In this document: positions 8,185 through 15,990 of the stretch, piece after piece
Layout of the letters: each line of letters opens with the position of its first letter
How positions within the stretch are numbered: the stretch's first letter is position 1
NCBI GenBank assembly: GCA_965277075.1
Contig: OZ255707.1
Location: 3,410,001 to 3,474,000, forward strand
From: Lustribacter sp965277075
Lineage (GTDB): Bacteria > Vulcanimicrobiota > Vulcanimicrobiia > Vulcanimicrobiales > Vulcanimicrobiaceae
Length of the DNA stretch: 64,000 bases
Direction of reading: 5' to 3'
Position numbers and translations under genes: made by a program
Notes under the pieces: generated by a model
The model's database searches: none
Seen by the model: the letters and a program-made list of their open reading frames with translations, nothing else
What the model was told of the DNA's origin: nothing

Positions 8185-8944
8185 GGATTTCGGCGTCGAG
8201 ATCGAGGGCCTTCATCGCCGTTACAATCCGTTCGCGCGGAAGTCCGAGCGCGAGCGTGAGTGAGTTGACCAGCGTCTTTCGGCGGTACGCGAATGCGCCC
8301 CGCACGACCTGTTCGAAGCGAGCGCGGTCGCGTACGTCGGCTGCAGGAACGTCGCGACGGTGCAGGACGACGACCGCCGAGACGACGTTCGGCTTGGGAA
8401 AGAATTGAGCGGCAGCGACGGTGAACGCGCGCTCGACGCGCATCGTCAGGGCGACGGCGACGGTCAGGCTGCCGTAGGCCGCGGTGCCGGGTGCGGCCGT
8501 GAGCCGATCGGCGACGTCGCGCTGAATCATCGCGATGATGCGATCGGGGGGCTGATCCAACTGCGCGAGCCGGACGAGCAGCGGTGTCGCGACGTTGTAT
8601 GGGAGATTGCCCGCCACGCGCCACGGCGCGGTACCGGCGAATGCGGCGAAATCATAGGTCAGCGCATCCGCGAGCTCCGTCTTCACCGCGTGGAGATCCG
8701 CGCGTTCGCGCACGATCTCAAGCAGATTCGCGTCGAGCTCGATGGCAGTCACCTGCGCGCCGAGCGCCACAAGAGCCGCCGTCAAGGCGCCCGTTCCGGC
8801 GCCGACCTCGACGATACGTTGGCCTGCTTCGCCGACGGCGAGCCGCGCGATACGCGCCGCCGTTCCACCATCCATCAGGAAATTCTGTCCGAGCGACTTC
8901 TTGGGCCGCAACCCCTTTGCCGCCAACAACAAACGCGGATTCAC
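8126..8944 (-). CDS. rsmA: 16S rRNA (adenine1518-N6/adenine1519-N6)-dimethyltransferase
   Basis: RsmA/KsgA dimethylates A1518 and A1519 in helix 45 of 16S rRNA during late 30S assembly. Over 272 residues it shows KKSLGQNFL near the N-terminus, the SAM loop VEVGAGTGALT, the acidic strand IELD and the catalytic NLPYN motif. The start is GTG, overlapping the stop of an 11-codon bridging frame that begins just after the upstream YabE-like gene. Neighbouring yabE and ksgA are also linked in Bacillus, with rnmV between them; rnmV is absent here. Confidence 0.95.
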   Translation of the reverse strand: MNPRLLLAAKGLRPKKSLGQNFLMDGGTAARIARLAVGEAGQRIVEVGAGTGALTAALVALGAQVTAIELDANLLEIVRERADLHAVKTELADALTYDFAAFAGTAPWRVAGNLPYNVATPLLVRLAQLDQPPDRIIAMIQRDVADRLTAAPGTAAYGSLTVAVALTMRVERAFTVAAAQFFPKPNVVSAVVVLHRRDVPAADVRDRARFEQVVRGAFAYRRKTLVNSLTLALGLPRERIVTAMKALDLDAEIRGETLDLRTFAALTDALAA

Positions 8945-8976
8945 GGATGTGCGCCCGCGCGAACGTTTCTCGGCAC
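8941..8976 (-). other. Bridging mini-ORF between the YabE-like gene and rsmA
   Basis: On the minus strand, GTG at 8976-8974 begins 1 nt after the TAG of the YabE-like gene (8980-8978). It reads 11 codons to the TGA at 8943-8941, which overlaps the rsmA GTG (GTGA). The frame fills the 33-nt gap exactly. No Shine-Dalgarno motif is visible before rsmA. Confidence 0.35.
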
Positions 8977-8977
8977 A

Positions 8978-10030
8978 CTACGGATGAATGACGTAGACGG
9001 TGATGGGACGCCGTCCGAAATGCATGGCATCGCTATCGGAATTGAACCCCAGGTCGATGCGATTCCCGCGGATCGCACCGCCGGTATCGCCCGCTACGGC
9101 CGCACCATAGCCTGGGATGAAGAGTTTCGTTCCCAACGGGATGACGCGCGGGTCGACGGCCACGACGCCGCGACCGGCCGGCATACCATTCTTGGCGACT
9201 CCCGAGCAGCCGCCGCAATCGGCCGAATACGCCGTCGCGACCATTGCCAAGGCGGCTCGGGCAAGTTTGAGCGTGCCGTCGAAGCCGCGCCGGGCGAGAT
9301 TGGCGAACGCGGCGTATTCGCCGATACCGGCTGCGATGATGCGGGGACGGGCTGGACGGACGATCCGCGACGCGATGACCGTCCGGATCGGCGGCGCCGC
9401 CCGATCGGGCATGCGAATCACGAGGTACGACGTTTCGCGAATGCCGGGGAGGCCGGGACTCACGACTCTCGTAGCGCCGAGCTTGAGCGAGAGTGAGGCC
9501 ACGTGCCGGACGGGCACCGCAATGGTCTTGTCCCGGCGCTCGATCCACGAACTGATATGGGCGACCGCCACGGTCTGGTCGGCATCGATCGGAGTCGTGG
9601 CGTTCGGCACGACCGTGTCGTGTCGGTCGAAGGGGACATTTTGCTGTGCGAGCAGGGAACCGACCGTCGAGGCGGACGAATGGACCGTCTGGGTGAGGCC
9701 GTCGACGACCAGCGTCAGCGATTTCGCCGCCCGGTAACGAATTGTTGCGCCGTCGCTCACCGAAGCGTCGGCGGGGATATCGAGCGTGTCTTCCGGATTG
9801 CGAACGATGTGCGCTTCATCGAGCAAATCGGCGACGGTCGGTGCATGCGTGCGAACGATTTCGGGGCGCCCGTCTCGAACGAGCGTTACGGTCTTGGTCG
9901 GGCCTTCAACGCTGCTAATGAGCGCGGTGACGGCTTGGTCGGTGAACGGTCCCGCGCCGATGGGCAAAACGAACCCAAGGGAGAGAACGCCGATCGTAGC
10001 GATCGACGACGACGTTGTGTCGCGTCCGAT
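8978..10030 (-). CDS. YabE-like cell-wall protein: DUF348, G5 and 3D domains
   Basis: A membrane-anchored or exported protein with a hydrophobic N-terminal segment (IATIGVLSLGFVLPIGAG), two DUF348 repeats (TVTLVRDGRPEIVRTHAPTV; LTLVVDGLTQTVHSSASTV), a G5 domain and a C-terminal 3D domain. The 3D domain has the conserved D-x-G-T-x-L-x-I/V-P-G pattern (IPLGTKLFIPGYG) and DTGGAIRGNRIDLGF; it is probably a lytic transglycosylase-type fold acting on peptidoglycan. The start is unresolved. The frame is open to GTG 10198, but that GTG sits inside an apparent -10 element. A strong AAAGGAG (10037-10043) precedes an in-frame ATC at 10030, used here; TTG codons lie further upstream. Confidence 0.8.
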   Translation of the reverse strand: MGRDTTSSSIATIGVLSLGFVLPIGAGPFTDQAVTALISSVEGPTKTVTLVRDGRPEIVRTHAPTVADLLDEAHIVRNPEDTLDIPADASVSDGATIRYRAAKSLTLVVDGLTQTVHSSASTVGSLLAQQNVPFDRHDTVVPNATTPIDADQTVAVAHISSWIERRDKTIAVPVRHVASLSLKLGATRVVSPGLPGIRETSYLVIRMPDRAAPPIRTVIASRIVRPARPRIIAAGIGEYAAFANLARRGFDGTLKLARAALAMVATAYSADCGGCSGVAKNGMPAGRGVVAVDPRVIPLGTKLFIPGYGAAVAGDTGGAIRGNRIDLGFNSDSDAMHFGRRPITVYVIHP

Positions 10031-10188
10031 ACCCGGCTCCTTTCCGGATGGAAAGGACGAAATCGTAACGCACCGGCATGGTACCGGTACGGTTGCACTT
10101 CGTAACCTTCCGAGGGGAACTCGACGAGCGAGCAACAGATGTGCCCGGTCGGTTGGTTGCGGACCAATCTGGCCCCGCGAACCCGTGC

Positions 10189-10197
10189 ATACTATCA
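10189..10197 (-). promoter_or_regulatory. Extended -10 promoter for the YabE-like gene and rsmA
   Basis: Reading the minus strand, TGATAGTAT forms an extended -10 (TGn followed by TAGTAT). No good -35 is present at the usual distance, as is common for extended -10 promoters. It implies a 5' leader of about 150 nt before the AAAGGAG site at 10037-10043. The leader contains a short stem (GCGG..CCA/TGG..CCGC) but no riboswitch that I recognise. Confidence 0.4.
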
Positions 10198-10239
10198 CAG
10201 CCCGTCAAGCAGCGTCGACTTGACAATTGGCCGTAGATC

Positions 10240-11379
10240 ATGGTATCCGCGCGAGTGATCGTCGGAATGTTTACGGAGGTGTATCATCCCGTCGTCAACG
10301 GCGTCGTTGCGAGCATCGATGCACTGCAGGCCGGATTGCTGCACGACGGTGTCGAGGTCCTTACGTTTGCGCCCCGCCTAGCTGCAGCCGCCGATCTCGG
10401 CGATCGCCTCGTGCGATTTCCCTCGGTCCCGTTACCGACCTCGACCGGCTATCGCGTCGTCATTCCGTATTTGCGCAAACGCGATCGCGCGCGCCTACGT
10501 TCGATCGATATCGCCCACGCGCATTCGCCGTTTCTGAGCGGCTGGTTTGCGGCAGTGCATGCGCGTCGTGCCGGAATTCCGCTCATCTACACGTATCACA
10601 CGCAATTCGATGCGTACGCGCACTACGCACCGTTCGAAGCGCACGCCGCACGCGCAGCGCTGATCGCGCTGACGCGCACGTTCGCAAACCGGGCCGATAT
10701 CGTCATCGCGCCGACGCATGCGATGCGCGACCGTCTGCTGGGGATGAACGTTGTTTCGCGCATCGAGGTCGTGCCGAGCGCCATTGACGCGGCGCGTTTT
10801 CGCGGCGCCGTGCGATCGAGGGCGGCGCGAGCACTGCTCGGCGCCGGCGATCGCGGGCGCTTAGTGCTGCTCGTCGCGCGTTTGGGTCGTGAGAAAAACG
10901 TCGAGCTTGCGATCGACGCGATGATGTACGCTGCGAGCGATGTGCATTTGGCGATCGTCGGCGACGGCGCTCACCGAAGCGCACTTGTCGCACGGGCGCG
11001 GAGACGCGGGCTCGCCGCACGCGTCACGTTTGCGGGCCGGATCGCCCCGGCCGCGATGCCCGAGCTTTATGCGGCCGCCGACGCGTTCGTCTTCACCAGC
11101 CTTACCGACACACAGGGTCTCGTGCTGTTGGAAGCGATGGCCGCCGGGCTTCCCATCGTGGCCGTCGACTCGGCGGTCGCTCGTGAGGTAGCCGCCCCGC
11201 ACGCACACGTCGTTCCACCGCTGGGGGCCGCCGTCGGCGCGGCAATGAGTCTTGCGGCATCGGAGCTGCGCTCCGAAGTTGCCGTGGCGCGGGCCGTTAC
11301 CGCGTCTCCGGCCGCCCAGTCGAGGGTGATGCAACATTTCTATCGTACGGCGCAGAGTGCCGCCCGTTTGGCACTCTGA
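10240..11379 (+). CDS. Glycosyltransferase family 4
   Basis: A 379-residue GT-B enzyme. The N-terminal motif VGMFTEVYHPVVNGVV and HAHSPFLSGWFA are typical of GT4 enzymes that build glycolipids (mannosyl- or glucosyl-diacylglycerol type, MgtA/PimB-like). The nucleotide-sugar half shows LVARLGREKNVELAIDA, GDGAHR and FTSLTDTQGLVLLEAMAAGLP (EX7E). ATG 10240 is used, though GTG 10255 (MIVGMFTEVYHP) fits the family N-terminus better. TTGACA at 10220-10225 could be a -35 but has only a poor -10. It is divergent from the YabE-like gene. Confidence 0.85.
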   Translation: MVSARVIVGMFTEVYHPVVNGVVASIDALQAGLLHDGVEVLTFAPRLAAAADLGDRLVRFPSVPLPTSTGYRVVIPYLRKRDRARLRSIDIAHAHSPFLSGWFAAVHARRAGIPLIYTYHTQFDAYAHYAPFEAHAARAALIALTRTFANRADIVIAPTHAMRDRLLGMNVVSRIEVVPSAIDAARFRGAVRSRAARALLGAGDRGRLVLLVARLGREKNVELAIDAMMYAASDVHLAIVGDGAHRSALVARARRRGLAARVTFAGRIAPAAMPELYAAADAFVFTSLTDTQGLVLLEAMAAGLPIVAVDSAVAREVAAPHAHVVPPLGAAVGAAMSLAASELRSEVAVARAVTASPAAQSRVMQHFYRTAQSAARLAL

Positions 11380-11413
11380 TCGCGGATCATGGGCACACGA
11401 ACGACAAACGATA

Positions 11414-11442
11414 TTGACTCGAACATACGTTCGATCTATGAT
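11414..11442 (+). promoter_or_regulatory. Strong sigma-70 promoter of the SOS-type operon
   Basis: TTGACT (11414-11419), a 17-nt spacer and TATGAT (11437-11442) form a near-consensus promoter. A LexA-type palindrome fills most of the spacer. The predicted transcription start is near 11449-11450, so the ATG at 11438 lies within the -10 and cannot start translation. GGGAG at 11449-11453 then lies 8 nt before GTG 11462. Confidence 0.75.
11419..11434 (+). promoter_or_regulatory. LexA/SOS box (Gram-positive DinR type)
   Basis: TCGAACATACGTTCGA is a perfect inverted repeat with 6-bp arms and a 4-nt spacer. It matches the DinR/LexA operator core GAAC-N4-GTTC known from Bacillus and actinobacteria. 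It lies between the -35 and -10 elements, the best position for repression. The downstream operon ends in a DNA-repair glycosylase, which supports SOS control. lexA and recA are outside the window. Confidence 0.75.
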
Positions 11443-11461
11443 GAAACTGGGAGTGAGCAAC

Positions 11462-11884
11462 GTGAACCGTAATTCCGCCGCCGACGTCATCGTCGGATAT
11501 GCCGCTGACCCGACCGGTCGAGGAATCGCCTTCGCAGCGATCGCGAACGGAAGCGGGCAAGGCGTCGTGCGCGTGCCGTTCGTGACGTCGCCGCTGGCAC
11601 TTTACGATGGCCGCGAAATCGGATATGCGGCCGTGACGGCCATCGGTGTCGAGCTTCGACGCCGTGGTTATGCGCGTATTCGCGTTCGGTTGGGCGATGA
11701 TGCGCTCGTCCGCGATCTCGCGGCGCCGAATGTGGTAGCGCCGGCTCTTGCCATGTCCTACGTGAAGACGCGTTGCACGCTCAACGGCTTCGTGTCGGCG
11801 CGCGTCGAACGCGCCGACGCCCGTGAAATCGCCGATCTCGAAGGGCGCGCACGCGCCGAGCTTTCCCTGCGAACCGCCGCCTGA
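11462..11884 (+). CDS. Hypothetical protein, possibly RNase H-like, first gene of the SOS-type operon
   Basis: About 140 residues. I do not recognise the family with confidence. DVIVGYAADPTGRGIAFAAI, followed by GREIGYAAVTAIGVELRRRG and IRVRLGDDALVRDL, resembles RNase H-fold domains (first-strand Asp, then a helix with Glu, then a strand ending in DD). The predicted promoter places the transcription start near 11450, so GTG 11462, preceded by GGGAG, is preferred over the upstream ATG pair at 11438. The 3' end overlaps the long version of the glycosylase frame. Function is unknown; co-regulation with AAG suggests a role in nucleic-acid damage responses. Confidence 0.6.
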   Translation: MNRNSAADVIVGYAADPTGRGIAFAAIANGSGQGVVRVPFVTSPLALYDGREIGYAAVTAIGVELRRRGYARIRVRLGDDALVRDLAAPNVVAPALAMSYVKTRCTLNGFVSARVERADAREIADLEGRARAELSLRTAA

Positions 11885-12476
11885 ACGCCTACGGCGCGCC
11901 GATCTCTCATCGGAAACCTTATCGTTGGCGCGCCAATTGCTCGGTACGCTCCTGTTCCGGCGCTTGGACGACGGCGAGCTGCTCGCCGGCCGGATCGTCG
12001 AGACGGAAGGCTACGGTTTGGACGACCCGTCATCCCACGCGTTTCGCGGCCCGACTCGCCGCAATGCGTCGATGTATCTCGCGCACGCGCATGCGTACGT
12101 CTACCTCATCTACGGAACGGCGTATTGCTTGAACATCTCGACCGAGGCGGCGGGCGTCGGTGCAGCCGTGCTCGTTCGCGCGGTCGAGCCGCTGTGCGGG
12201 CTCGAGCGGATGCGCGCGCTGCGCGGGCGCGCCGGCCTTCGGGACGACGATCTGGCACGTGGCCCGGGCAATCTCACGCGGGCATTCGAGATCGGCCCCG
12301 CGCTCAACGGCCTCGACCTCGATCTCGACGAGCGATTGTGGCTGGCCGACGACGGCACACGGCCGGCGTTCGCCGAGAGCGTACGCATCGGCTTAACGAA
12401 GGCGGCGACGCTGCCTCATCGCTTCTATGTTCGTGGAAGCCGGGCACTCAGTGGTCCGCGGTCCTTGTCGCCGTAA
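11823..12476 (+). CDS. 3-methyladenine DNA glycosylase, AAG/MPG family
   Basis: The monofunctional glycosylase flips out and removes alkylated or deaminated purines. Family signatures are ARQLLGTLL, ETEGYGLDDPSSHAFRGPTR (catalytic Glu in VETEGY), RNASMYLAHAHAYVYLIYGT, VLVRAVEPL and GPGNLTRAF. The C-terminus has RIGLTKA and the ending RFYVRGSRALSG. GTG 11823 is the only standard start before the conserved region and lies 62 nt inside the previous gene; TTG 11925 is an alternative that loses the first helix. It is the second gene of the operon behind the LexA-type box. Confidence 0.9.
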   Translation: MKSPISKGAHAPSFPCEPPPERLRRADLSSETLSLARQLLGTLLFRRLDDGELLAGRIVETEGYGLDDPSSHAFRGPTRRNASMYLAHAHAYVYLIYGTAYCLNISTEAAGVGAAVLVRAVEPLCGLERMRALRGRAGLRDDDLARGPGNLTRAFEIGPALNGLDLDLDERLWLADDGTRPAFAESVRIGLTKAATLPHRFYVRGSRALSGPRSLSP

Positions 12477-12494
12477 AGCCGCGTGTGCTATAGT
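12465..12494 (+). promoter_or_regulatory. Extended -10 promoter of the rho-like gene
   Basis: TTGTCG (12465-12470), an 18-nt spacer and TATAGT (12489-12494), with TGC immediately before the -10 (extended -10). It overlaps the end of the glycosylase gene and predicts a transcript start near 12500. Confidence 0.55.
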
Positions 12495-12828
12495 TCGTGC
12501 GTCGTCCTATCGCCAGGCGCAATTTCGCCTGTCCTGAGCCTGTCGAAGGATTTCCCCCCTCGTTCCGCCGCTGCGATGGATCCCGGTAGCCTCCACCGGT
12601 CGATCAATCGGCGTCGAACGCATTCCCGCGAGAGCGACTCCGCTGCAATACGACAATCGACCCCCGCAGAATGGCCGGCCCGAAGGTGGCGGCCGCCGCC
12701 GTCGGTCACGCCGGCATCGCAACCGTTTCAATGAAAACGGCGCGCCCTCACAGGCCGACATTTTCGCGCAGCCGGAATTTCCGCAGGCCGTTGGGCCGCC
12801 GTCGCTCTCGGCGGACCAACTCGTCGAG
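12495..12828 (+). other. Leader of the rho-like gene: repeat copy, two relay mini-ORFs, in-frame extension
   Basis: This 330-nt stretch holds one copy of the dispersed repeat TCCTGAGCCTGTCGAAGGA (12532-12550). ATG 12575 opens a 52-codon frame ending at TGA 12732-12734. ATG 12731 overlaps that stop and opens a 33-codon frame whose TGA (12830-12832) overlaps the rho-like ATG 12829. In the rho frame itself, the sequence is open from 12538 and encodes an Arg/Asn/Gly-rich stretch like other Rho N-termini; CTG 12643, with GAGAG 8 nt upstream, could start a 450-residue product. Both readings cannot be the main one. Confidence 0.35.
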
Positions 12829-13995
12829 ATGAGTAAAGCCGAGCTCAACGAGCTGGCCAAAACGTTCGAGATTGCGACGCCGGTCAAGATCAAGAAGGAC
12901 GATCTGATCGCCCAAATTCTCGAGATACAGGCGCAGCGGTCGGGGCTCGAGAGCGCGAACGGCGTTCTCGACATCTTGCCCGAGGGCTATGGTTTCTTAC
13001 GGCGTGAGGGCTACTTGATCGGCGCCGACGACATCTACATCAGCCAGTCGCAGATCCGCCGATTCGAACTGCGCCGTGGCGACCTCGTCGCCGGCCAGGT
13101 CCGACGCCCCAAAGACAACGAGAAATACTACGGTATCGTCAAAGTTGAGACCGTCAACGGCTACGATCCGGAGTCGATCCGCACGCGCCGCTCTTTCGAG
13201 GACCTCAACGCCGTCGCGCCGGCGCAGCGTTGGAAACTCGCGACGCGCGGCGAAGCCGTCGCGCGTGCGATCGACCTTCTCGCGCCGCTCGGCCGCGGTG
13301 GCCGCGCGATCGTTACAGCGCCGCCGCGCGTCGATCCGACGTCGACGATCGTGGCGATCGCCCGCGGAATTCTCGCGAACGATGCCGAGGCGCACCTGAT
13401 CGTACTCTCCATCGATGGGCGGCCGGAAGATGCGCTGACGCTCGGGCGCCGGATCGACGGGGAGGTCGTCGCGACGACGTTCGACGAGCACCCCGATCAC
13501 CACGTCGCAACCGCGGAGCTGGTCATGGAGCGAGCGAAGCGGCTTGTCGAACTCGGCAGCGACGTCGTCATCGTGCTCGATTCGCTTACGCGTCTGGCGC
13601 GTGCGTTCGGTCCCGGCAATACGGCCGGACGTCCGCCGGATTTCTCGAGCGTGATCAAACCCAAGCGCTACTTCGGTGCGGCACGCGCCTGCGAAGAAGG
13701 CGGTTCGCTCACGATCGTCGCCGTGGTCGCGGTCGACGGCGCGTCGGCGTTCGATTCGGTGCTTGCTGAAGAAGCGGCCGGAATCGCGAGCGGCGAATAC
13801 GTGCTCTCGCACGACCTCGCTTCCGGCGGTGTTGCGATACCGATCGACTTCCGTGCCTCCGCAACGCGCGAAGACGAACTGCTGCTCTCCGAAATCGAAG
13901 CGCATCGCGCGCGCGAATTGCGCACGACGTTCGCAACGCGTTCGCCGATCGACGTCGCAACCGCGCTCGCCGACGACGTGCCGGCGGCGCGTTAG
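12829..13995 (+). CDS. rho: Rho-family transcription termination factor with degenerate ATPase motifs
   Basis: The Rho_N helix bundle (MSKAELNELAKTFEI) and the cold-shock RNA-binding domain (GVLDILPEGYGFLRREGYLI, DDIYISQSQIRRFELRRGDL) are well conserved. The motor is not. Walker A reads APPRVDPTST instead of APPxxGKT, so the lysine is missing (about residues 163-172). The catalytic Glu of DERPEE is Gly197 (IDGRPED). The Q-loop (GNTAGRPPDFSSVIKPKRYFG, first part shown) and the R-loop (EEAAGIASGE instead of EEFKGTGN) have also diverged. Walker B (VVIVLDSLTRL) and the arginine finger region SATRED remain. It probably binds RNA but may not hydrolyse ATP. The start could be CTG 12643. Confidence 0.85.
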   Translation: MSKAELNELAKTFEIATPVKIKKDDLIAQILEIQAQRSGLESANGVLDILPEGYGFLRREGYLIGADDIYISQSQIRRFELRRGDLVAGQVRRPKDNEKYYGIVKVETVNGYDPESIRTRRSFEDLNAVAPAQRWKLATRGEAVARAIDLLAPLGRGGRAIVTAPPRVDPTSTIVAIARGILANDAEAHLIVLSIDGRPEDALTLGRRIDGEVVATTFDEHPDHHVATAELVMERAKRLVELGSDVVIVLDSLTRLARAFGPGNTAGRPPDFSSVIKPKRYFGAARACEEGGSLTIVAVVAVDGASAFDSVLAEEAAGIASGEYVLSHDLASGGVAIPIDFRASATREDELLLSEIEAHRARELRTTFATRSPIDVATALADDVPAAR

Positions 13996-14005
13996 CGCCG
14001 GGAGC

Positions 14006-14755
14006 ATGCGATTGCAGCGCTATCTCGCTGCAGGCGGTATCGCCTCACGTCGACGTTGCGAAGAGTTGATCGTCGCGGGTCTGGTTCGCGTGAACGGCCG
14101 CGTCGCACGCGAATTGGGCACGACGGTCGGCGCGGGTGACGTCGTCGAGTATGCGGGGCGGACCGTCGAACCGGCGCACGAACCAGCGTATCTCGTGATG
14201 AATAAACCACACGGCGTCGTGACGACGATGCGCGATCCCGAAGGACGTCGCACGATCGCGGACGTGCTGGCACGCGCGAAGGTGACGCGGCGCGTCGTCC
14301 CGGTCGGACGGCTCGATTACGACACGTCGGGCGTGTTGCTGCTCACCGATGACGGAGCGCTTGCGAACATCCTCACCCATCCGCGGTACGGCGTCGAGAA
14401 AACCTATCGCACCATCGTTCGCGGACGCCTGACGCGGGACCAGGTTACGTCGTTGCAATCGGGCATCCGGCTCGAGGACGGCCGCGCGGAACCGGCCCAG
14501 CTTCGTGTCGTCGCAACGAAACGCGATCGCAGCGTCATCGATCTCACGATTCACGAGGGACGCAATCGACAGGTGCGGCGAATGTTCGACGAACTCGATC
14601 GCCCGGTGCTCGAATTGACGCGACTGCGCTTCGGACCGATCGCACTGGGCGATCTCGTTCCCGGTGCGATTCGCGAAGCGTCGACGCGCGAGCTCTTTGC
14701 GCTGCGTGCAATCGGCGACGCTGCGAACGACGTGCCTGCGAGCGACGAGGCATGA
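14006..14755 (+). CDS. rluB: 23S rRNA pseudouridine synthase, RluB/RsuA family
   Basis: An S4 RNA-binding domain (RLQRYLAAGGIASRRRCEEL) is followed by the RsuA-type catalytic domain with GRLDYDTSGVLLLTDDG (catalytic Asp) and IHEGRNRQVRRMFDEL. At 249 residues it matches RluB, which makes pseudouridine at 23S position 2605. The ATG is preceded by GGGAG and lies 10 nt after the rho-like stop. The stop overlaps aroH (ATGA). The RluB-versus-RsuA assignment is by length and motif only. Confidence 0.9.
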   Translation: MRLQRYLAAGGIASRRRCEELIVAGLVRVNGRVARELGTTVGAGDVVEYAGRTVEPAHEPAYLVMNKPHGVVTTMRDPEGRRTIADVLARAKVTRRVVPVGRLDYDTSGVLLLTDDGALANILTHPRYGVEKTYRTIVRGRLTRDQVTSLQSGIRLEDGRAEPAQLRVVATKRDRSVIDLTIHEGRNRQVRRMFDELDRPVLELTRLRFGPIALGDLVPGAIREASTRELFALRAIGDAANDVPASDEA

Positions 14756-15117
14756 TGGTGCGCGGCGTGCGTGGTGCGATCACCGTCGAACGCGACGACG
14801 CGGCCGAATTGCTCGATGCGACGGAACGGCTTTTGCGTGAAATCGTTGCGGAGAACGGCATCGTCGTCGACGACATCGCCTCAGCGCTTTTCACGCTGAC
14901 GCCCGATCTCGTGTCGCAGTTTCCCGCTGCGGCGGCGCGGCGGATGGGTTGGACCCTCGTGCCGCTGCTGAACTTCACCGAAATCGGCGTTCCGGGCGGG
15001 CTCCCGCGCGTGATTCGGGTTCTCTTGCACGTCAATACGATGAAACGCGCGGACGAGATCGTGCACGTCTATCTCGACGGTGCGCGCGTGCTGCGTCCGG
15101 ATTTGGAACGCACGTGA
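14752..15117 (+). CDS. aroH: Chorismate mutase, AroH class
   Basis: The 121-residue monofunctional chorismate mutase converts chorismate to prephenate. It carries the AroH pattern: VRGAITVERDD with the active-site Arg, an FTLTPDLVSQFPAAAARRMG region, and VPGGLPRVIRVLLHV with the second Arg. It is translationally coupled on both sides (ATGA with rluB, GTGA with tyrA), so prephenate production and use are co-expressed. Confidence 0.93.
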   Translation: MMVRGVRGAITVERDDAAELLDATERLLREIVAENGIVVDDIASALFTLTPDLVSQFPAAAARRMGWTLVPLLNFTEIGVPGGLPRVIRVLLHVNTMKRADEIVHVYLDGARVLRPDLERT

Positions 15118-15989
15118 AGCGGACCCTCGGCATTGCCGGTGTCGGCCTCATCGGCGGTTCGATTGCGCTGCGCGCTCACGCCGCGGGCTGGACCACGATC
15201 GGTTTCGATCGCGATGCCGGCGCACTCGACGCCGCACGCGGCGCCGGCGCGCTCGACGACGCTGCCGCCGATCTTGCGGTGTTAGCAGAGCGCTGTGACG
15301 TCGTCGCGATCGCGTTGCCGATCGACGTGACGATCGCGGCACTGCGCGACGAATCGGCCCTGGCGCGTCCAGCGCTGGTGTTCGACGTTGCGTCCGTCAA
15401 AGCACCGGTTGCTGCGGCCGGCGCGCACCTTCCGCGATTCGTTGCGTCGCATCCGCTGGCCGGGCGTGAGGTCGGCGGCTTCGGCGCAGCGGACGCCGTG
15501 CTCTTCGACGGCCGCACGTGGGTCGTCGACCCCGCCGCGCACGACGAGGCGCGTTCCATCTTGACCGCGCTGATCACGACGCTCGGGGCGCGGGTCGTCG
15601 AACTCGCGCCCGCCGATCACGACCGGCTCATTGCGCTCACGTCGCATCTGCCGCAAGCGCTTGCCGTAACGCTCGGTGCGCGGCTGGCCGCGGTCGCCGC
15701 CGCCGATCCACGAACGTACGACGTTTGCGGTCCGGGCATCGCGTCGATGTTGCGTTTGGCGCACTCGCCGGTCGATTTGTGGTCGACGATTTTTACGGTG
15801 AACAGTGGCGCGCTGGCCGCCGAGTTGCGCTCAGTTGCCAACGCACTCGACGCAGCCGCGGCCGCACTCGAGCAAGGAGAAGTCGGCACGTTGGTGTCGT
15901 ATTTCGCCGACGCCGGCTCCGCCGTCGCCGCTTTGGAACGATCCGAAACGCCCGGCCGCTCATCACCGTTCGCCGTTCCCACGAGGTAG
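15114..15989 (+). CDS. tyrA: Prephenate dehydrogenase
   Basis: The 291-residue NAD-dependent enzyme oxidises prephenate to 4-hydroxyphenylpyruvate for tyrosine synthesis. The Rossmann motif GVGLIGGSIAL lies near the N-terminus; SHPLAGREVGGFGAAD and LIALTSHLPQALA, with the conserved His, are typical TyrA segments. There is no ACT domain. GTG 15114 overlaps the aroH stop. Confidence 0.93.
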   Translation: MKRTLGIAGVGLIGGSIALRAHAAGWTTIGFDRDAGALDAARGAGALDDAAADLAVLAERCDVVAIALPIDVTIAALRDESALARPALVFDVASVKAPVAAAGAHLPRFVASHPLAGREVGGFGAADAVLFDGRTWVVDPAAHDEARSILTALITTLGARVVELAPADHDRLIALTSHLPQALAVTLGARLAAVAAADPRTYDVCGPGIASMLRLAHSPVDLWSTIFTVNSGALAAELRSVANALDAAAAALEQGEVGTLVSYFADAGSAVAALERSETPGRSSPFAVPTR

Positions 15990-15990
15990 T

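Noticed and set aside
10030..10190. c-di-AMP (ydaO-type) riboswitch before the YabE-like gene
   Set aside because: The leader lacks the conserved GACAGCTAACTCCG-type core and other invariant blocks that I know.
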